Assembly (NCBI GenBank): GCA_026706075.1
Contig: JAPOZM010000076.1
Coordinates: 1 to 64,000 of the forward strand
Length of the DNA stretch: 64,000 nt
From: Gemmatimonadaceae bacterium
Lineage (GTDB): Bacteria; Latescibacterota; UBA2968; UBA8231
Direction: 5' to 3'
In this document: positions 7,721-16,708 of the stretch, piece after piece
How positions within the stretch are numbered: position 1 is the stretch's first letter
How the letters are laid out: each line of letters starts with the position of its first letter
Made by a program: the position numbers and the translations under genes
Notes under the pieces: generated by a model
The model's input: only the letters and a program-made list of their open reading frames with translations
Database searches by the model: none
What the model was told of the DNA's origin: nothing

Positions 7721-10700
7721 GTGGATACCGGATTCCTGAAGGTCAGCCTTGGCCTTGCCCTCTCGGGCTGGCTCCTGGTTCTGCCGGCCAAGGCAGAGCC
7801 GTTGATCGAAGGGCGGGTGGGGCTGCCCTCCGGGGCCCCGGCCCCCGGGGCCCGGGTGATGCTCTTCGACCTGTCGGAGTTTCGACTGTTGGCGGGGACT
7901 ACGGCGGATGCAGCCGGCCGGTTCTCCATCTCCCGGGTGGCCCTGGGTCCATCCGCCCTCCCGGACCAGTTCTCCCTCGGCCAGAACTACCCCAACCCCT
8001 TCAACCCTTCCACCATCATCCCCTATCAGCTGCCACTGGCGGCGCACGTGCGCTTGCAGGTCTTCAACCTTCTGGGCCAGCGCATCGCCACGCTGGTGGA
8101 AGGGGAGCAGCCCGCCGGATTCCACAGCGCCCGCTGGAACGGCACCGATGACTCGGGCCGTGCCGTGGGGTCCGGGGTCTACCTGTACCGGCTGCAGAGC
8201 GGCTCGAGGGTGGCCACCGAACGCATGGTACTGGTGGACGGGCAGGCCGGGATGGCCGCGCCCCGGACTGGAGGCTCCCCCGGCCCCGGCCCCGAGGCTC
8301 CCGGGGAGGGCACCTACGTCCATGGTCTGACCGTCTCCGGCCCGGGGTGGCTCACCTACGTGGACCCGGCCTTCCGAGTGGCAACCGGCATGGGACCTGT
8401 AGACCTCGTACTGGAAGAGGCAGGCCATATCCCAAGGGAGAAGGTCGCCCAGAGCGGGGTGCCGGGCGACGTGGACAACAACGGCCGCGTCGATCTCGTG
8501 GACGCCCTGCTCGTGGCCACCTACATCGCCGACAACTCCGTCACCATGCCCAACAACGGGGATATCTCCCAGGCAGACATGAACAGCGACGGCCGGATCG
8601 ACTATGTCGACGTCTGGCTCATCGCCACCCAGTTCGTGCTTCAGCAGATTGGGGGACAGGACGGCTTTGATGGCGGGCCCTCCCGGATGTACTGGCTGGA
8701 CCGGGGCACGGACAGAATCCAGCGATCCAATCTCGACGGGTCCAACGTCGAGAGCCTGGTCACGGCCGGATTGAGCGGGCCCAAGGAGCTGGCCCTGGAT
8801 GTGGCCGGAGGCAAGATGTACTGGACCGACAATGGCACCGACAAGATTCAGCGTGCCAACCTCGACGGGTCCCAGGTGGAGGATCTCGTCACCGTCGGGT
8901 TGATCGGCCCTGCGGCGCTCGAACTGGACGCGGCAGCGGGCCGGATGTACTGGACCGATCAGAGGACCGGGAAGATCCAGCGGGCCAACCTGGACGGATC
9001 CGGCGTGGAGGATCTCGTAACCGGTCTGACAGACCCCCAGGGACTGGCCCTGGATGTCGCCGCCGGAAGGATGTACTGGACCGACCAGGGGGCGAAGGTG
9101 ATCCAGCGGGCCAACCTGGATGGATCAGAGATACAGGATCTGGTCACCTCGGGACTTCGCGCTCCCACGGCGCTGGTCCTGGATACCGCAAACGGCAAGA
9201 TGTACTGGACCGACTGGGGTACGGACAGGATTCAACGGGCTGATCTGGATGGGACCAACGTAGAGGATCTCGTCTCAACGCGAGGGGACATCCTGCATGG
9301 GCTCGCGCTGGACCTGGCGGCCGGCAAGATGTACTGGACCGACCATGGCAGGGGCCGGATCCAACGGGCGAACCTCGACGGGTCCAATGTCGAGGATCTC
9401 GTCACTGCTGGACTCAGCGGGCCATCGGGACTGGCCTTGGAGATCGCAGGCGCTGAGACCCCTGCTGCCACGCTGTCGCCTGACCCGTCCTCAGTGGACT
9501 TCCTGGACGACGGGACCTGGCACGCCTTTACCGTCCGGGCCGATGGGCCGGTCGAGGTTGTGGCCAATCCCGCCGGCACCACCCCGAGGGTTGAGATCAC
9601 CCGCACCGGCGGGGACTCCAACCGATGCCCTGCCGTTGCCCAGGACGGCATAACCCGCGAGGACAACGATACCATCTACCTGGCCGGGTGCTCCGCCGGT
9701 CAGGCCAGGGTGGAGCTTCGGAGCGCCTCGGACCAGACCCTCCTCCGGACCTATACCTTCGCCATCGAGGAGCTGCCGAGGGCCACGACGGGCCTGGGCA
9801 TCGCCACCATCTACTGGACCGACGGAGACAAGATCCAGCGTGCCGATGCCGGCGGCGGCAACGTGGAAGACCTCGTCACCTTCGGCTCGCCGCGGAGCCT
9901 GGCCCTCGACGTGCTGGAGGGCAGGATCTACTGGACCGACCAGGACACCCGCTGGATCTGGCGCGCCAACCTCGACGGATCCGATGCCGAGGCGATCGTC
10001 ACGGCCCGACTGATCCGCCCCGTCGCCATCGCCCTGGACCTGGCGCGAGATCAGATCTACTGGACGGACGCCGGATCCAACAGGATCCAGCGGGCCAATC
10101 TCGACGGATCCCGCGTCCAGACCCTGGTCTCTGTCGGCCTGCACAGCCCCGAGGGCATCGCCCTGGACGCGGACAGGGGCAAGGTCTACTGGTCCGACTA
10201 CGGCACCAACAAGATCCAGCGGGCCAACCTCGACGGCTCCCAGGTGGAGGACCTCGTCACCTCCGGACTGAAGATCCCCGGGGAGCTGGCCCTCGACCTG
10301 GCGTCCGGCAGGATCTACTGGACGGACTACGGCACCGACAAGATCCAGCGGGCGGACCTCGACGGATCCAACGTCGAAGACCTCGTCACCACTGGACTGA
10401 GAATTGCCAAGGGGCTGGCCCTGGATGTGGCCTCGGGCAAGGTCTACTGGGCCGATACGGGGACCGGCAAGGTCCAGAGGGCGAACCTCGACGGTTCAGA
10501 GGTCGAAGACGTTGTCACCCTCCCGGGCGGCACTCCTGCCAGCGTGGCCCTGGCCAGTCCCATCGCCTCCCTCTCGCCGAGCCTCGCCGCGGTGGGGTTG
10601 CACCGGTCCGGGACCTGGCGGCGATTCGAGATCCAGAGCACAGAACCCGTGGTCGTCGTGGCCAACCCGACCGGCACCCTGCCCCGCGTCCTGGTCGCCC

Positions 10701-11632
10701 GGACCCGCGGCGCGAGTGAGTGTCCGGCACAGTCTGAGGCGGCCCTCGCCCGTCACAGCGGGCAAGACGTCTACCTGGCCGCATGCGGGCCCGGGGAAGC
10801 AAGGGTCGAGTTGCGCCGGGTGTCAGACCGGGCCGTTCTCCGGACCTATACCTTCGGAATACCGGACAAGACGAGGATGTACTGGACGAACGCTGGATCG
10901 AGGGACAGGATCCAGCGGGCGGACATCGACGGATCCAATGTCCAGGATCTGGTCACATCAGGATTGAGAGATCCAATTGACGTGGCCCTGGACTTGATCA
11001 AAGGCAAGATTTACTGGACTGACCAAGGCACAGACAAGATTCAGCGGGCGAACCTCGATGGGTCCAGTGTCGAAGATCTCATCACCACACTGGATTACCC
11101 CGTGGGCATCGCCCTCGATCTGGCGGGGGGGAAGATGTACTGGACGGATATGATCACGGACAAGATTCAGCGAGCGAGCCTCGACGGATCCGACATCGAA
11201 GACCTGATCAGTACGGGCTTGAGCCGACCCAGGGGATTGGCCCTGGATCTCGGGAAAGGCAGGATGTACTGGGTGGACCAGGGCACAGACAAGATTCAGC
11301 GGGCCAACCTGGACGGATCCCGGGTCCAGGATCTCGTCACCACTGGATTGGAAGCACCCGATAGACTGGCCCTCGATGTTGAAGGGCGAAAGATGTACTG
11401 GACGGAAGCCGCCTTGGGGAAGATTCAGCGAGCCAACCTCGACGGGTCAGATGTCGAGGATCTGGTAACTACCCTGGGCGAGCCTCGGGGCATAGCCCTG
11501 GACTTGGCGGGAGGGAGGATGTATTGGACCGACAACACGACGGACAGGATTCAGAGCGCTGATCTGGATGGATCCAATGTCCGGGACCTGGTCTTGGGAG
11601 TGATTGGCCCCACGGCCATCGCGCTCGAGTAG
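7721..11632 (+). CDS. Secreted giant protein: sorting-like domain, type I dockerin and 18 YWTD repeats (three beta-propellers)
   Basis: 1303 aa. The GTG at 7721 is chosen because AGAAGGAG sits 7 nt upstream and a clean signal peptide (residues 1-25, ending PAKA) follows; an ATG at 7670 lacks both. Order: a short carboxypeptidase-regulatory-like segment (~28-75); a FlgD/type IX-sorting-like domain (~85-175) with NYPNPFNP and a GSGVYLYRL end; a two-repeat dockerin (~247-310; DVDNNGRVD and DMNSDGRID calcium loops); then three blocks of six repeats with consensus (M/I)YWTDxGTDKIQRANLDGS. The blocks are residues 323-577, 697-947 and 1053-1303, separated by two homologous ~105-aa linkers, each with two Cys and an RTYTF end. 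YWTD repeats form six-bladed propellers. Likely extracellular adhesion or ligand binding. The sorting-like domain near the N-terminus rather than the C-terminus is odd. Confidence 0.9.
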   Translation: MDTGFLKVSLGLALSGWLLVLPAKAEPLIEGRVGLPSGAPAPGARVMLFDLSEFRLLAGTTADAAGRFSISRVALGPSALPDQFSLGQNYPNPFNPSTIIPYQLPLAAHVRLQVFNLLGQRIATLVEGEQPAGFHSARWNGTDDSGRAVGSGVYLYRLQSGSRVATERMVLVDGQAGMAAPRTGGSPGPGPEAPGEGTYVHGLTVSGPGWLTYVDPAFRVATGMGPVDLVLEEAGHIPREKVAQSGVPGDVDNNGRVDLVDALLVATYIADNSVTMPNNGDISQADMNSDGRIDYVDVWLIATQFVLQQIGGQDGFDGGPSRMYWLDRGTDRIQRSNLDGSNVESLVTAGLSGPKELALDVAGGKMYWTDNGTDKIQRANLDGSQVEDLVTVGLIGPAALELDAAAGRMYWTDQRTGKIQRANLDGSGVEDLVTGLTDPQGLALDVAAGRMYWTDQGAKVIQRANLDGSEIQDLVTSGLRAPTALVLDTANGKMYWTDWGTDRIQRADLDGTNVEDLVSTRGDILHGLALDLAAGKMYWTDHGRGRIQRANLDGSNVEDLVTAGLSGPSGLALEIAGAETPAATLSPDPSSVDFLDDGTWHAFTVRADGPVEVVANPAGTTPRVEITRTGGDSNRCPAVAQDGITREDNDTIYLAGCSAGQARVELRSASDQTLLRTYTFAIEELPRATTGLGIATIYWTDGDKIQRADAGGGNVEDLVTFGSPRSLALDVLEGRIYWTDQDTRWIWRANLDGSDAEAIVTARLIRPVAIALDLARDQIYWTDAGSNRIQRANLDGSRVQTLVSVGLHSPEGIALDADRGKVYWSDYGTNKIQRANLDGSQVEDLVTSGLKIPGELALDLASGRIYWTDYGTDKIQRADLDGSNVEDLVTTGLRIAKGLALDVASGKVYWADTGTGKVQRANLDGSEVEDVVTLPGGTPASVALASPIASLSPSLAAVGLHRSGTWRRFEIQSTEPVVVVANPTGTLPRVLVARTRGASECPAQSEAALARHSGQDVYLAACGPGEARVELRRVSDRAVLRTYTFGIPDKTRMYWTNAGSRDRIQRADIDGSNVQDLVTSGLRDPIDVALDLIKGKIYWTDQGTDKIQRANLDGSSVEDLITTLDYPVGIALDLAGGKMYWTDMITDKIQRASLDGSDIEDLISTGLSRPRGLALDLGKGRMYWVDQGTDKIQRANLDGSRVQDLVTTGLEAPDRLALDVEGRKMYWTEAALGKIQRANLDGSDVEDLVTTLGEPRGIALDLAGGRMYWTDNTTDRIQSADLDGSNVRDLVLGVIGPTAIALE
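8687..9452 (+). repeat. YWTD repeat block 1 (six repeats, predicted propeller 1)
   Basis: Six copies of a ~42-codon unit beginning MYW(T/L)D. The IQRANLDGS part is nearly invariant, so the DNA also repeats (AACCTCGACGGGTCC and close variants). Six copies equals one six-bladed propeller. Confidence 0.9.
9809..10560 (+). repeat. YWTD repeat block 2 (six repeats, predicted propeller 2)
   Basis: Six ~42-codon units, mostly beginning (I/V)YW(T/S/A)D. This block prefers Ile/Val where block 1 has Met, suggesting block-wise amplification followed by divergence. The first unit is shortened at its start. Confidence 0.9.
10877..11632 (+). repeat. YWTD repeat block 3 (six repeats, predicted propeller 3)
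   Basis: Six ~42-codon units, ending the protein with no sorting tail. Units 1 and 5 have diverged motifs (YWTN, YWTE). Confidence 0.9.
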
Positions 11633-11640
11633 GGAGTCGT

Positions 11641-11655
11641 GGGGTGCACCACCCC
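11641..11655. terminator. Short hairpin between convergent genes
   Basis: A 6-bp stem GGGGTG/CACCCC with a 3-nt loop lies 9 bases after the propeller gene's stop and before the convergent methyltransferase stop at 11690. There is no T-tract, so termination is only suggested by position. Confidence 0.3.
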
Positions 11656-11689
11656 GAAGCAAGTGGCTCCTGTCGATCCCCTCGGCTTG

Positions 11690-13342
11690 TCAAAGATGGC
11701 TTCTGATGAATGACCTGATATCCGGGGGAATTCGGAACCACACCCTCTCGACATAAGGCCGAAAGGAGTCATGCAGGGCCAGGCGCATCAGGAGACTCCT
11801 GCGAAGATACCTTGGGTCAACCGGGTCTGAGACCATGGCCCGTTGGAAAGCATCCTCACGTGTTCGATTGCTCTTGTGCCTGCCGCGACCATATGCCGGA
11901 TACAAGGATCGAATGATCTTCCTTGACTGAGCATCGCTGACCCCGTGGCGATACAGGCAAAACCGGATGCACCTGTACAGCACGAAATCCATGGGAATCA
12001 GACCCTCGGACAGCACCTCTTCATCAATGAAGTGCCATCTCCCCGATTCTCCTTCGATTATGTTCGAGAACAAGGCATCCAGAGACTCCGGCCTGAGAAG
12101 GGGGAAACCTCCAGAGTCCACCTCTCCCGTACCGAATTGATCCCTCAGTTCCCGGTCATACCTGGCCATGATCTCGTCAATGTAGTTTGGGAAATCTCGC
12201 CCGAGAGCAGCCCGGGCAACCTCAAATGTGAGCAAGTTCCCTGACCGCCAGCGAACATCCTTCGAGACGGGCTTCGGTTGACCATCAACAGTAGAGCCGT
12301 CGCAAGGCAAGTGCGCCTTTCGAACGAACGGCTGAGGGTGGAGGCCGAGCGTTGTGACAGTGCGGTGAGCGGGCCGTCTCTTCATGTTGTAGACCTTGGC
12401 CGCCCAATTGGGACCTGGAACTCCGTTGGTCCCAGCCACAACCAGGAAGGCATTGGCGAAGTCCCGCAACATCCTTGCCCCACCCAGAGCCTGAGCAGCC
12501 AGAAGCTTGTTGAAGGAAGGAGTCTTGGGGTTCGGGGTGGAGTCGCTCGGAAACTCAACCCAATTGTGAAGGAAGTGCTCCCTCTCGTCGCCCCTTGAGC
12601 TGAGGATGGTTCTCGCAAAATGGTAGTTGGGAAAACAGTAGTAGAAGGCTGTATCGGTGAATCCTGCATCAGCCAGGAGTTGCTGCAGTTCCACTTTGGA
12701 AAAAGTGATCTGAGATCCGGCGATTGGATACTGGTAAATCCCATCGTACGGGCGACCCGTGTGAGGCTCTGGGGCACCAGCCCAGAAGTCCAGGCCCAGC
12801 CGGTTCTCTATCGCAAGGACCAGGTGGCCACTCGGCGCCAGAGCACGTCTGGCGAGTTCGAGGAATCTCAAGCTGGCAGCTCTTGGATCTTCCCCTGGAA
12901 AGATGTGAATCGGCGAGTACTCCAGTACCCCGATGACCACTACGAAATCGTATTCACAGGCAAAGGAATGGGTCTTCAGGTCCTTGCACAGAACTGTTAC
13001 ATTGTCCAGGTCACGGCATCTTTCCCGGGCAATCTCGGACCGGATGGGACTGGCCTCTATGGCGTCGATCCGGGAGAAGGTCTCCCCCAAGTAGCGAGTA
13101 ATGGCCCCGCACCCGGCTCCCAGCTCCAGGACGGTGCTATTCGATGGCAGGTCCAGGCTCTGCAGAATCGTGGAGCGACCCGTTCCGAAATGGTAGTAGG
13201 AGGGGACATCCTTGATGTGTTGCATCACTTCATCTGAATCGAGAGAGACGTCCTGGGTCTTCTGCAGAGCAGAGAGCATGTCTCTCTCCGATTTCATCCC
13301 ATCTGAGTATGTAGCCGGACCAGGATCTGGGCGGGACGTCAT
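11690..13342 (-). CDS. Class I SAM-dependent methyltransferase with C-terminal extension (glycan cluster)
   Basis: 550 aa; AGGA lies 8 nt before the ATG at 13342. The SAM-binding motif LELGAGCGAITRYLGE is at about residues 72-87, followed by an acidic motif (DAIEAS) and a FVVVIGVLEYSP post-motif, giving a methyltransferase domain over ~50-250. The C-terminal ~250 residues have no recognised domain; they contain a region around LTFEVARAALGRDF and many basic residues. Methyltransferases of this size occur in surface-polysaccharide clusters, capping or decorating sugars. The gene is last in a minus-strand run with a glycosyltransferase, membrane proteins and a flippase. Its base composition is noticeably richer in A/T than the flanking catabolic and housekeeping genes. 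Confidence 0.85.
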   Translation of the reverse strand: MTSRPDPGPATYSDGMKSERDMLSALQKTQDVSLDSDEVMQHIKDVPSYYHFGTGRSTILQSLDLPSNSTVLELGAGCGAITRYLGETFSRIDAIEASPIRSEIARERCRDLDNVTVLCKDLKTHSFACEYDFVVVIGVLEYSPIHIFPGEDPRAASLRFLELARRALAPSGHLVLAIENRLGLDFWAGAPEPHTGRPYDGIYQYPIAGSQITFSKVELQQLLADAGFTDTAFYYCFPNYHFARTILSSRGDEREHFLHNWVEFPSDSTPNPKTPSFNKLLAAQALGGARMLRDFANAFLVVAGTNGVPGPNWAAKVYNMKRRPAHRTVTTLGLHPQPFVRKAHLPCDGSTVDGQPKPVSKDVRWRSGNLLTFEVARAALGRDFPNYIDEIMARYDRELRDQFGTGEVDSGGFPLLRPESLDALFSNIIEGESGRWHFIDEEVLSEGLIPMDFVLYRCIRFCLYRHGVSDAQSRKIIRSLYPAYGRGRHKSNRTREDAFQRAMVSDPVDPRYLRRSLLMRLALHDSFRPYVERVWFRIPPDIRSFIRSHL

Positions 13343-13551
13343 GGAGATTCCTGCGCAAATGGAGTGAATTTCAGGGGGCGGCCTTGCGTGACCAGCAAGT
13401 AAGATAGTTTTCCCGGCTGGAATAGTCCAAAGGGGGCCTCATTGGCACGTGCGAGTGCGGGGAGGGAGACTCCCCTCCACCGAGGCGATGTCGGCATGAA
13501 GCACGATGCAGCGGGATGCGGGGCAAGTGGACATGCCCGCGTGCGGAGAGT

Positions 13552-14679
13552 TCAGCCGAGAATGAGGGGAATCAGCCGTTTCAGGTGCTGTTCCCTGGTG
13601 AAGGTTGTCAGGTATCGGTCAATGGAGGCCCGACTCATGGCCTCGAATCTTGCGGGATCCATGACGTACGACTCAATGACGCGCGAGAATTGATGGGGTT
13701 GGTCGAAGGGAACGAGTTCGCCGAATCTCCCCCCTTCAACCATCTCATCTATTCCAGGTGTAGCAGTGGTTATCACCACCAACCCGAAGGCCAAAGCCTC
13801 AATGATCGATATGGGCTGGCCTTCCAGTAGGCGCGTTGGCAAGAGAAAGAAGTGACTCTGTTGGAGGATTCGGAGCTTGGTGGCGCCATCGACCGGGCCA
13901 TGCCAGTGGACATTCCCGGCGAGATCCGCCTGCCGTATGCGGAGCAGGAAGTCCGACTCCGCATCTTCAGTGGTTGAATAGGGGGAGCCTCCGGACTCGA
14001 GCACGAAGCTTCCACAGAAGTGACATTCGGCGTCGATCCGGCGTTCGTGTACCAGGATGCGAAGCGTCTCCAGGACCTGGAGGTACCCCTTGCTCAGGAC
14101 CAGGTTGGAGAGAAAGAGCAGTTTGGGGCGGCTGCGGGGAAGGCGCTTGGGTCGCAGGGGTGTCTCATCCTTGCAGTACGGGAGTCCATTGTAGACTACC
14201 TTGGTCTTCCCCGCGAGAGGAGGATCGAAATCGAACATGGCCCTGTGACTCTCCCCAAGGACGAGAATACAGTCGACGCGCCGGAGCACCCAGCGGACGA
14301 GGAATCGCTGGGGGGGGCTGAGTGACGCATAGTACCCGGCGAAATTACCCCAGTGTGCATGAAGGACGATACGCTGCCTGCCGGCTGCGGCGAGCAGAAT
14401 GAAGACACTGTCCCGGAGGAATCCGATCCAGTTCTGGGTGGCGCTGAGGTACAGTGTCTTTTCGCCGAACAAGAGCAGAGTAGCCTTGCAGAAGGGCTTG
14501 AAGAGGTGGCCCAGTCGCTGCATGGAGAAACCGCCCTCCAAGGTCAGGTGTCGTCCTCCGCTGAGGTTGATGACGCGAGAGGGGATCTTGTTGTCTTGGA
14601 GGCCCTCCCAGGCCACCTGGAATGCGATGGTCTGTCCTGTAAGGGGCGGCGGAAGGGATCCGACCAGGATTGTCTTCAT
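13552..14679 (-). CDS. Glycosyltransferase family 4 (GT-B fold)
   Basis: 375 aa. The N-terminus SLPPPLTGQT is the glycine-rich loop region of GT4 enzymes, YNGLP sits near the domain linker, and LLFLSNLVLSKGY starts the second Rossmann domain. The donor-binding ExxxxxxxE motif is visible as EGQPISIIEALAFG, followed by TATPGIDEMVEGG. It transfers a sugar from a nucleotide donor on the cytoplasmic side during surface-glycan assembly. A 209-bp spacer separates it from the methyltransferase gene downstream, and 114 bp from the membrane protein gene upstream; neither gap holds a recognisable gene. A/T-richer than the window average. Confidence 0.9.
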   Translation of the reverse strand: MKTILVGSLPPPLTGQTIAFQVAWEGLQDNKIPSRVINLSGGRHLTLEGGFSMQRLGHLFKPFCKATLLLFGEKTLYLSATQNWIGFLRDSVFILLAAAGRQRIVLHAHWGNFAGYYASLSPPQRFLVRWVLRRVDCILVLGESHRAMFDFDPPLAGKTKVVYNGLPYCKDETPLRPKRLPRSRPKLLFLSNLVLSKGYLQVLETLRILVHERRIDAECHFCGSFVLESGGSPYSTTEDAESDFLLRIRQADLAGNVHWHGPVDGATKLRILQQSHFFLLPTRLLEGQPISIIEALAFGLVVITTATPGIDEMVEGGRFGELVPFDQPHQFSRVIESYVMDPARFEAMSRASIDRYLTTFTREQHLKRLIPLILG

Positions 14680-14793
14680 GTAGTTGTGTCCCCGAGACTC
14701 ACGGCCAGTTCTGGCGTCTCCGGCGCAATTCGCTGGACGCCGGCAGGGGCGGGTCGATGCCCATCTGCTCCCGGGCCTCGGTTCGACGGCCGA

Positions 14794-16680
14794 TCACTGG
14801 GTGGGGGTGGGCCTGGGGGAAGCGAGGCGGTAGACTTCCGCACCATCCACACTGGCCACCGGTTCAAGGACTTCGAGAACGGCGGGGCGGGACCAGAAAG
14901 CGGTATCTTCCTCGTCGAACCAGTACGTGTGAAGAACAAGGGTCTTCAATCCAAGGGTGTGCAGGAATTCGAGCGCTCGGGCATCGGGCAGGGCATTCAG
15001 GGCGTTGCGCACAGCGAACTGATGAGGCCCGACAAATGCACCGAAGCCGTTGTAAATGGGCTGCCAGTGAAGGGTGCTGTAGTACATGTAGTGATACTCC
15101 CGATGGCGGTACTCGATTCTTCGGTGGCCGTACCGGGGATCAGCTCGGTCCATGGAACCTCTGAAGGTCGGCAACTCCATGATGCCGCCCTCAATCTCCT
15201 GAGTGGCCAGATAGGCATACACGGGGGGTGGATCCTGGGGCCGGTCGTGAGAGTGGGACTTGGCGGGAAAGTGTTCCAGGGAGAAGAGGGTCAGCCAGGA
15301 GGCCAAGGCCACGGCAGCGGGGATGGCCCCGTGGAGGAACCGTCGAGAGGCGATCGACCAACCGAGGGCCGACAACCCGGAGAGGGAAAGGAGTGCGACA
15401 TGACCGAAACGGGCGGTGGCGCGCATTCCTTCCAGGCCGGGGACGATGTGGTACAAGGCCAGGTACGGGCCCGGAATGTAGGTCAGGTGGCCAAGGATGA
15501 CAATCACGGGGCCCAGGGACAGCAGGACAGACGCGGCGAGAAGAGTCCAGAGCAGGAGGCGCAGATTTCGGGTGCCGGGGGGTGGGCGAGCGCCCGCGGC
15601 AAGAAGGGCCAGTACGAGCACGGAGTATCCGGGGAAGAGGCGCCGCTCGTGGCTGCCCGAGCTCCATATGGAGTGAAACTGGGCAAGGGACAGATCCGTG
15701 CCGAACTTGCCTGCAGTCAATTGGGAGGTCCGCTCAGGTCCAAGGAAGTCGACGATGCTCTTGAACAGCGTGGCCTCCCCGGGGAGGGGGGCATAGGTGT
15801 CTCCCAGTTGGACGCGTTGGTAGAGGAAGGAGTCGTTCTGGGGCAGCAGATAGGACCCTATTGGATCGGCGGAGTACTGGATGGCCTCTCCCAACGTGCG
15901 CTTGAGGTTGTAGTGGCGGTTGACCTCGAAGTAGGGCAGGCCGAAGGGGAGGAGGATGAGGGCCGCCAAGGCAGCCACGGCAGTAGTCTTGAGGAGATTC
16001 CGGCACTTGAAGAAGGGCTTGACCTTCCAATGGAAGACCAGGGTTGCGATCAGGAGGCAGAGGAAGCCCATGTACATGAGATAGAAGGAACCGAGGCTCA
16101 TGCCAATGAAGAAGAAGGCAGACAGGAGGAGCCAGGACTTGCGGTGAGTGCATAGAAACCGGTACCAGGCGTAGCAAAGCCATACAAGCCAGAAGAAGGG
16201 GAGCTGGAAATTCTGGTGCAGTTTGGGAACGGAGAAAGCAAAAGCCCAGCCTGCGACAAAGGCGGGAACCGGGTCCAGGCGCGCCATTCGCATCGTGACA
16301 TACGTGGAAACGGCCGTGAGGAGTATGTTCCCGAGATAGACACAGTTCATCGCGACAATTGGGTCCTGGGAGAGCACTCTGGCGGGCCAGAAGAGTATCA
16401 ACTGGGAAAGGCCTAGCGGCGTGGCAATGGCCAGGGAGGACGAGGCGGGGTACATGACATTTGCCTGGAAGAAGTCCCATGGCTGCGCAAGTAGGGCGTG
16501 GATCTGCCAACTCAGTCCGTAGATGATGAGCAGATAATCGCCAGGCGCGGAGAAGGGTCGGGAGAGATCGAAGACCAGGGGGAGAGTGTAGACGGCAGTG
16601 CCAACGAGGTAAGCGGACAGAGCGAGGGCGTCCTTCCATCGTGCGCGCAGAGCGTCCCCGGCTGGCAGAGGAACTGGCAT
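14794..16680 (-). CDS. Polytopic membrane protein, possible GT-C type glycosyltransferase
   Basis: 628 aa from the ATG at 16680; the open frame runs further upstream but would overlap the flippase gene. About ten or more hydrophobic segments fill residues ~15-470, then a soluble C-terminal region of ~160 residues rich in Tyr/His. An acidic residue in the first periplasmic loop (SAPGDYL) fits the GT-C fold, where polyprenyl-phosphate sugars are used outside the membrane. No family could be named with certainty. It sits 28 bp after the flippase gene on the same strand, consistent with assembly or modification of the flipped glycan. Confidence 0.75.
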   Translation of the reverse strand: MPVPLPAGDALRARWKDALALSAYLVGTAVYTLPLVFDLSRPFSAPGDYLLIIYGLSWQIHALLAQPWDFFQANVMYPASSSLAIATPLGLSQLILFWPARVLSQDPIVAMNCVYLGNILLTAVSTYVTMRMARLDPVPAFVAGWAFAFSVPKLHQNFQLPFFWLVWLCYAWYRFLCTHRKSWLLLSAFFFIGMSLGSFYLMYMGFLCLLIATLVFHWKVKPFFKCRNLLKTTAVAALAALILLPFGLPYFEVNRHYNLKRTLGEAIQYSADPIGSYLLPQNDSFLYQRVQLGDTYAPLPGEATLFKSIVDFLGPERTSQLTAGKFGTDLSLAQFHSIWSSGSHERRLFPGYSVLVLALLAAGARPPPGTRNLRLLLWTLLAASVLLSLGPVIVILGHLTYIPGPYLALYHIVPGLEGMRATARFGHVALLSLSGLSALGWSIASRRFLHGAIPAAVALASWLTLFSLEHFPAKSHSHDRPQDPPPVYAYLATQEIEGGIMELPTFRGSMDRADPRYGHRRIEYRHREYHYMYYSTLHWQPIYNGFGAFVGPHQFAVRNALNALPDARALEFLHTLGLKTLVLHTYWFDEEDTAFWSRPAVLEVLEPVASVDGAEVYRLASPRPTPTQ

Positions 16681-16708
16681 GGTCGGGGTCCGAGGGGTTT
16701 CGTGCTCC

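Noticed and set aside
8687-11632. CRISPR-like direct repeats
   Set aside because: The repeats are in frame, ~126 bp in period, diverged, and encode YWTD propeller units; there are no constant short repeats with unique spacers.
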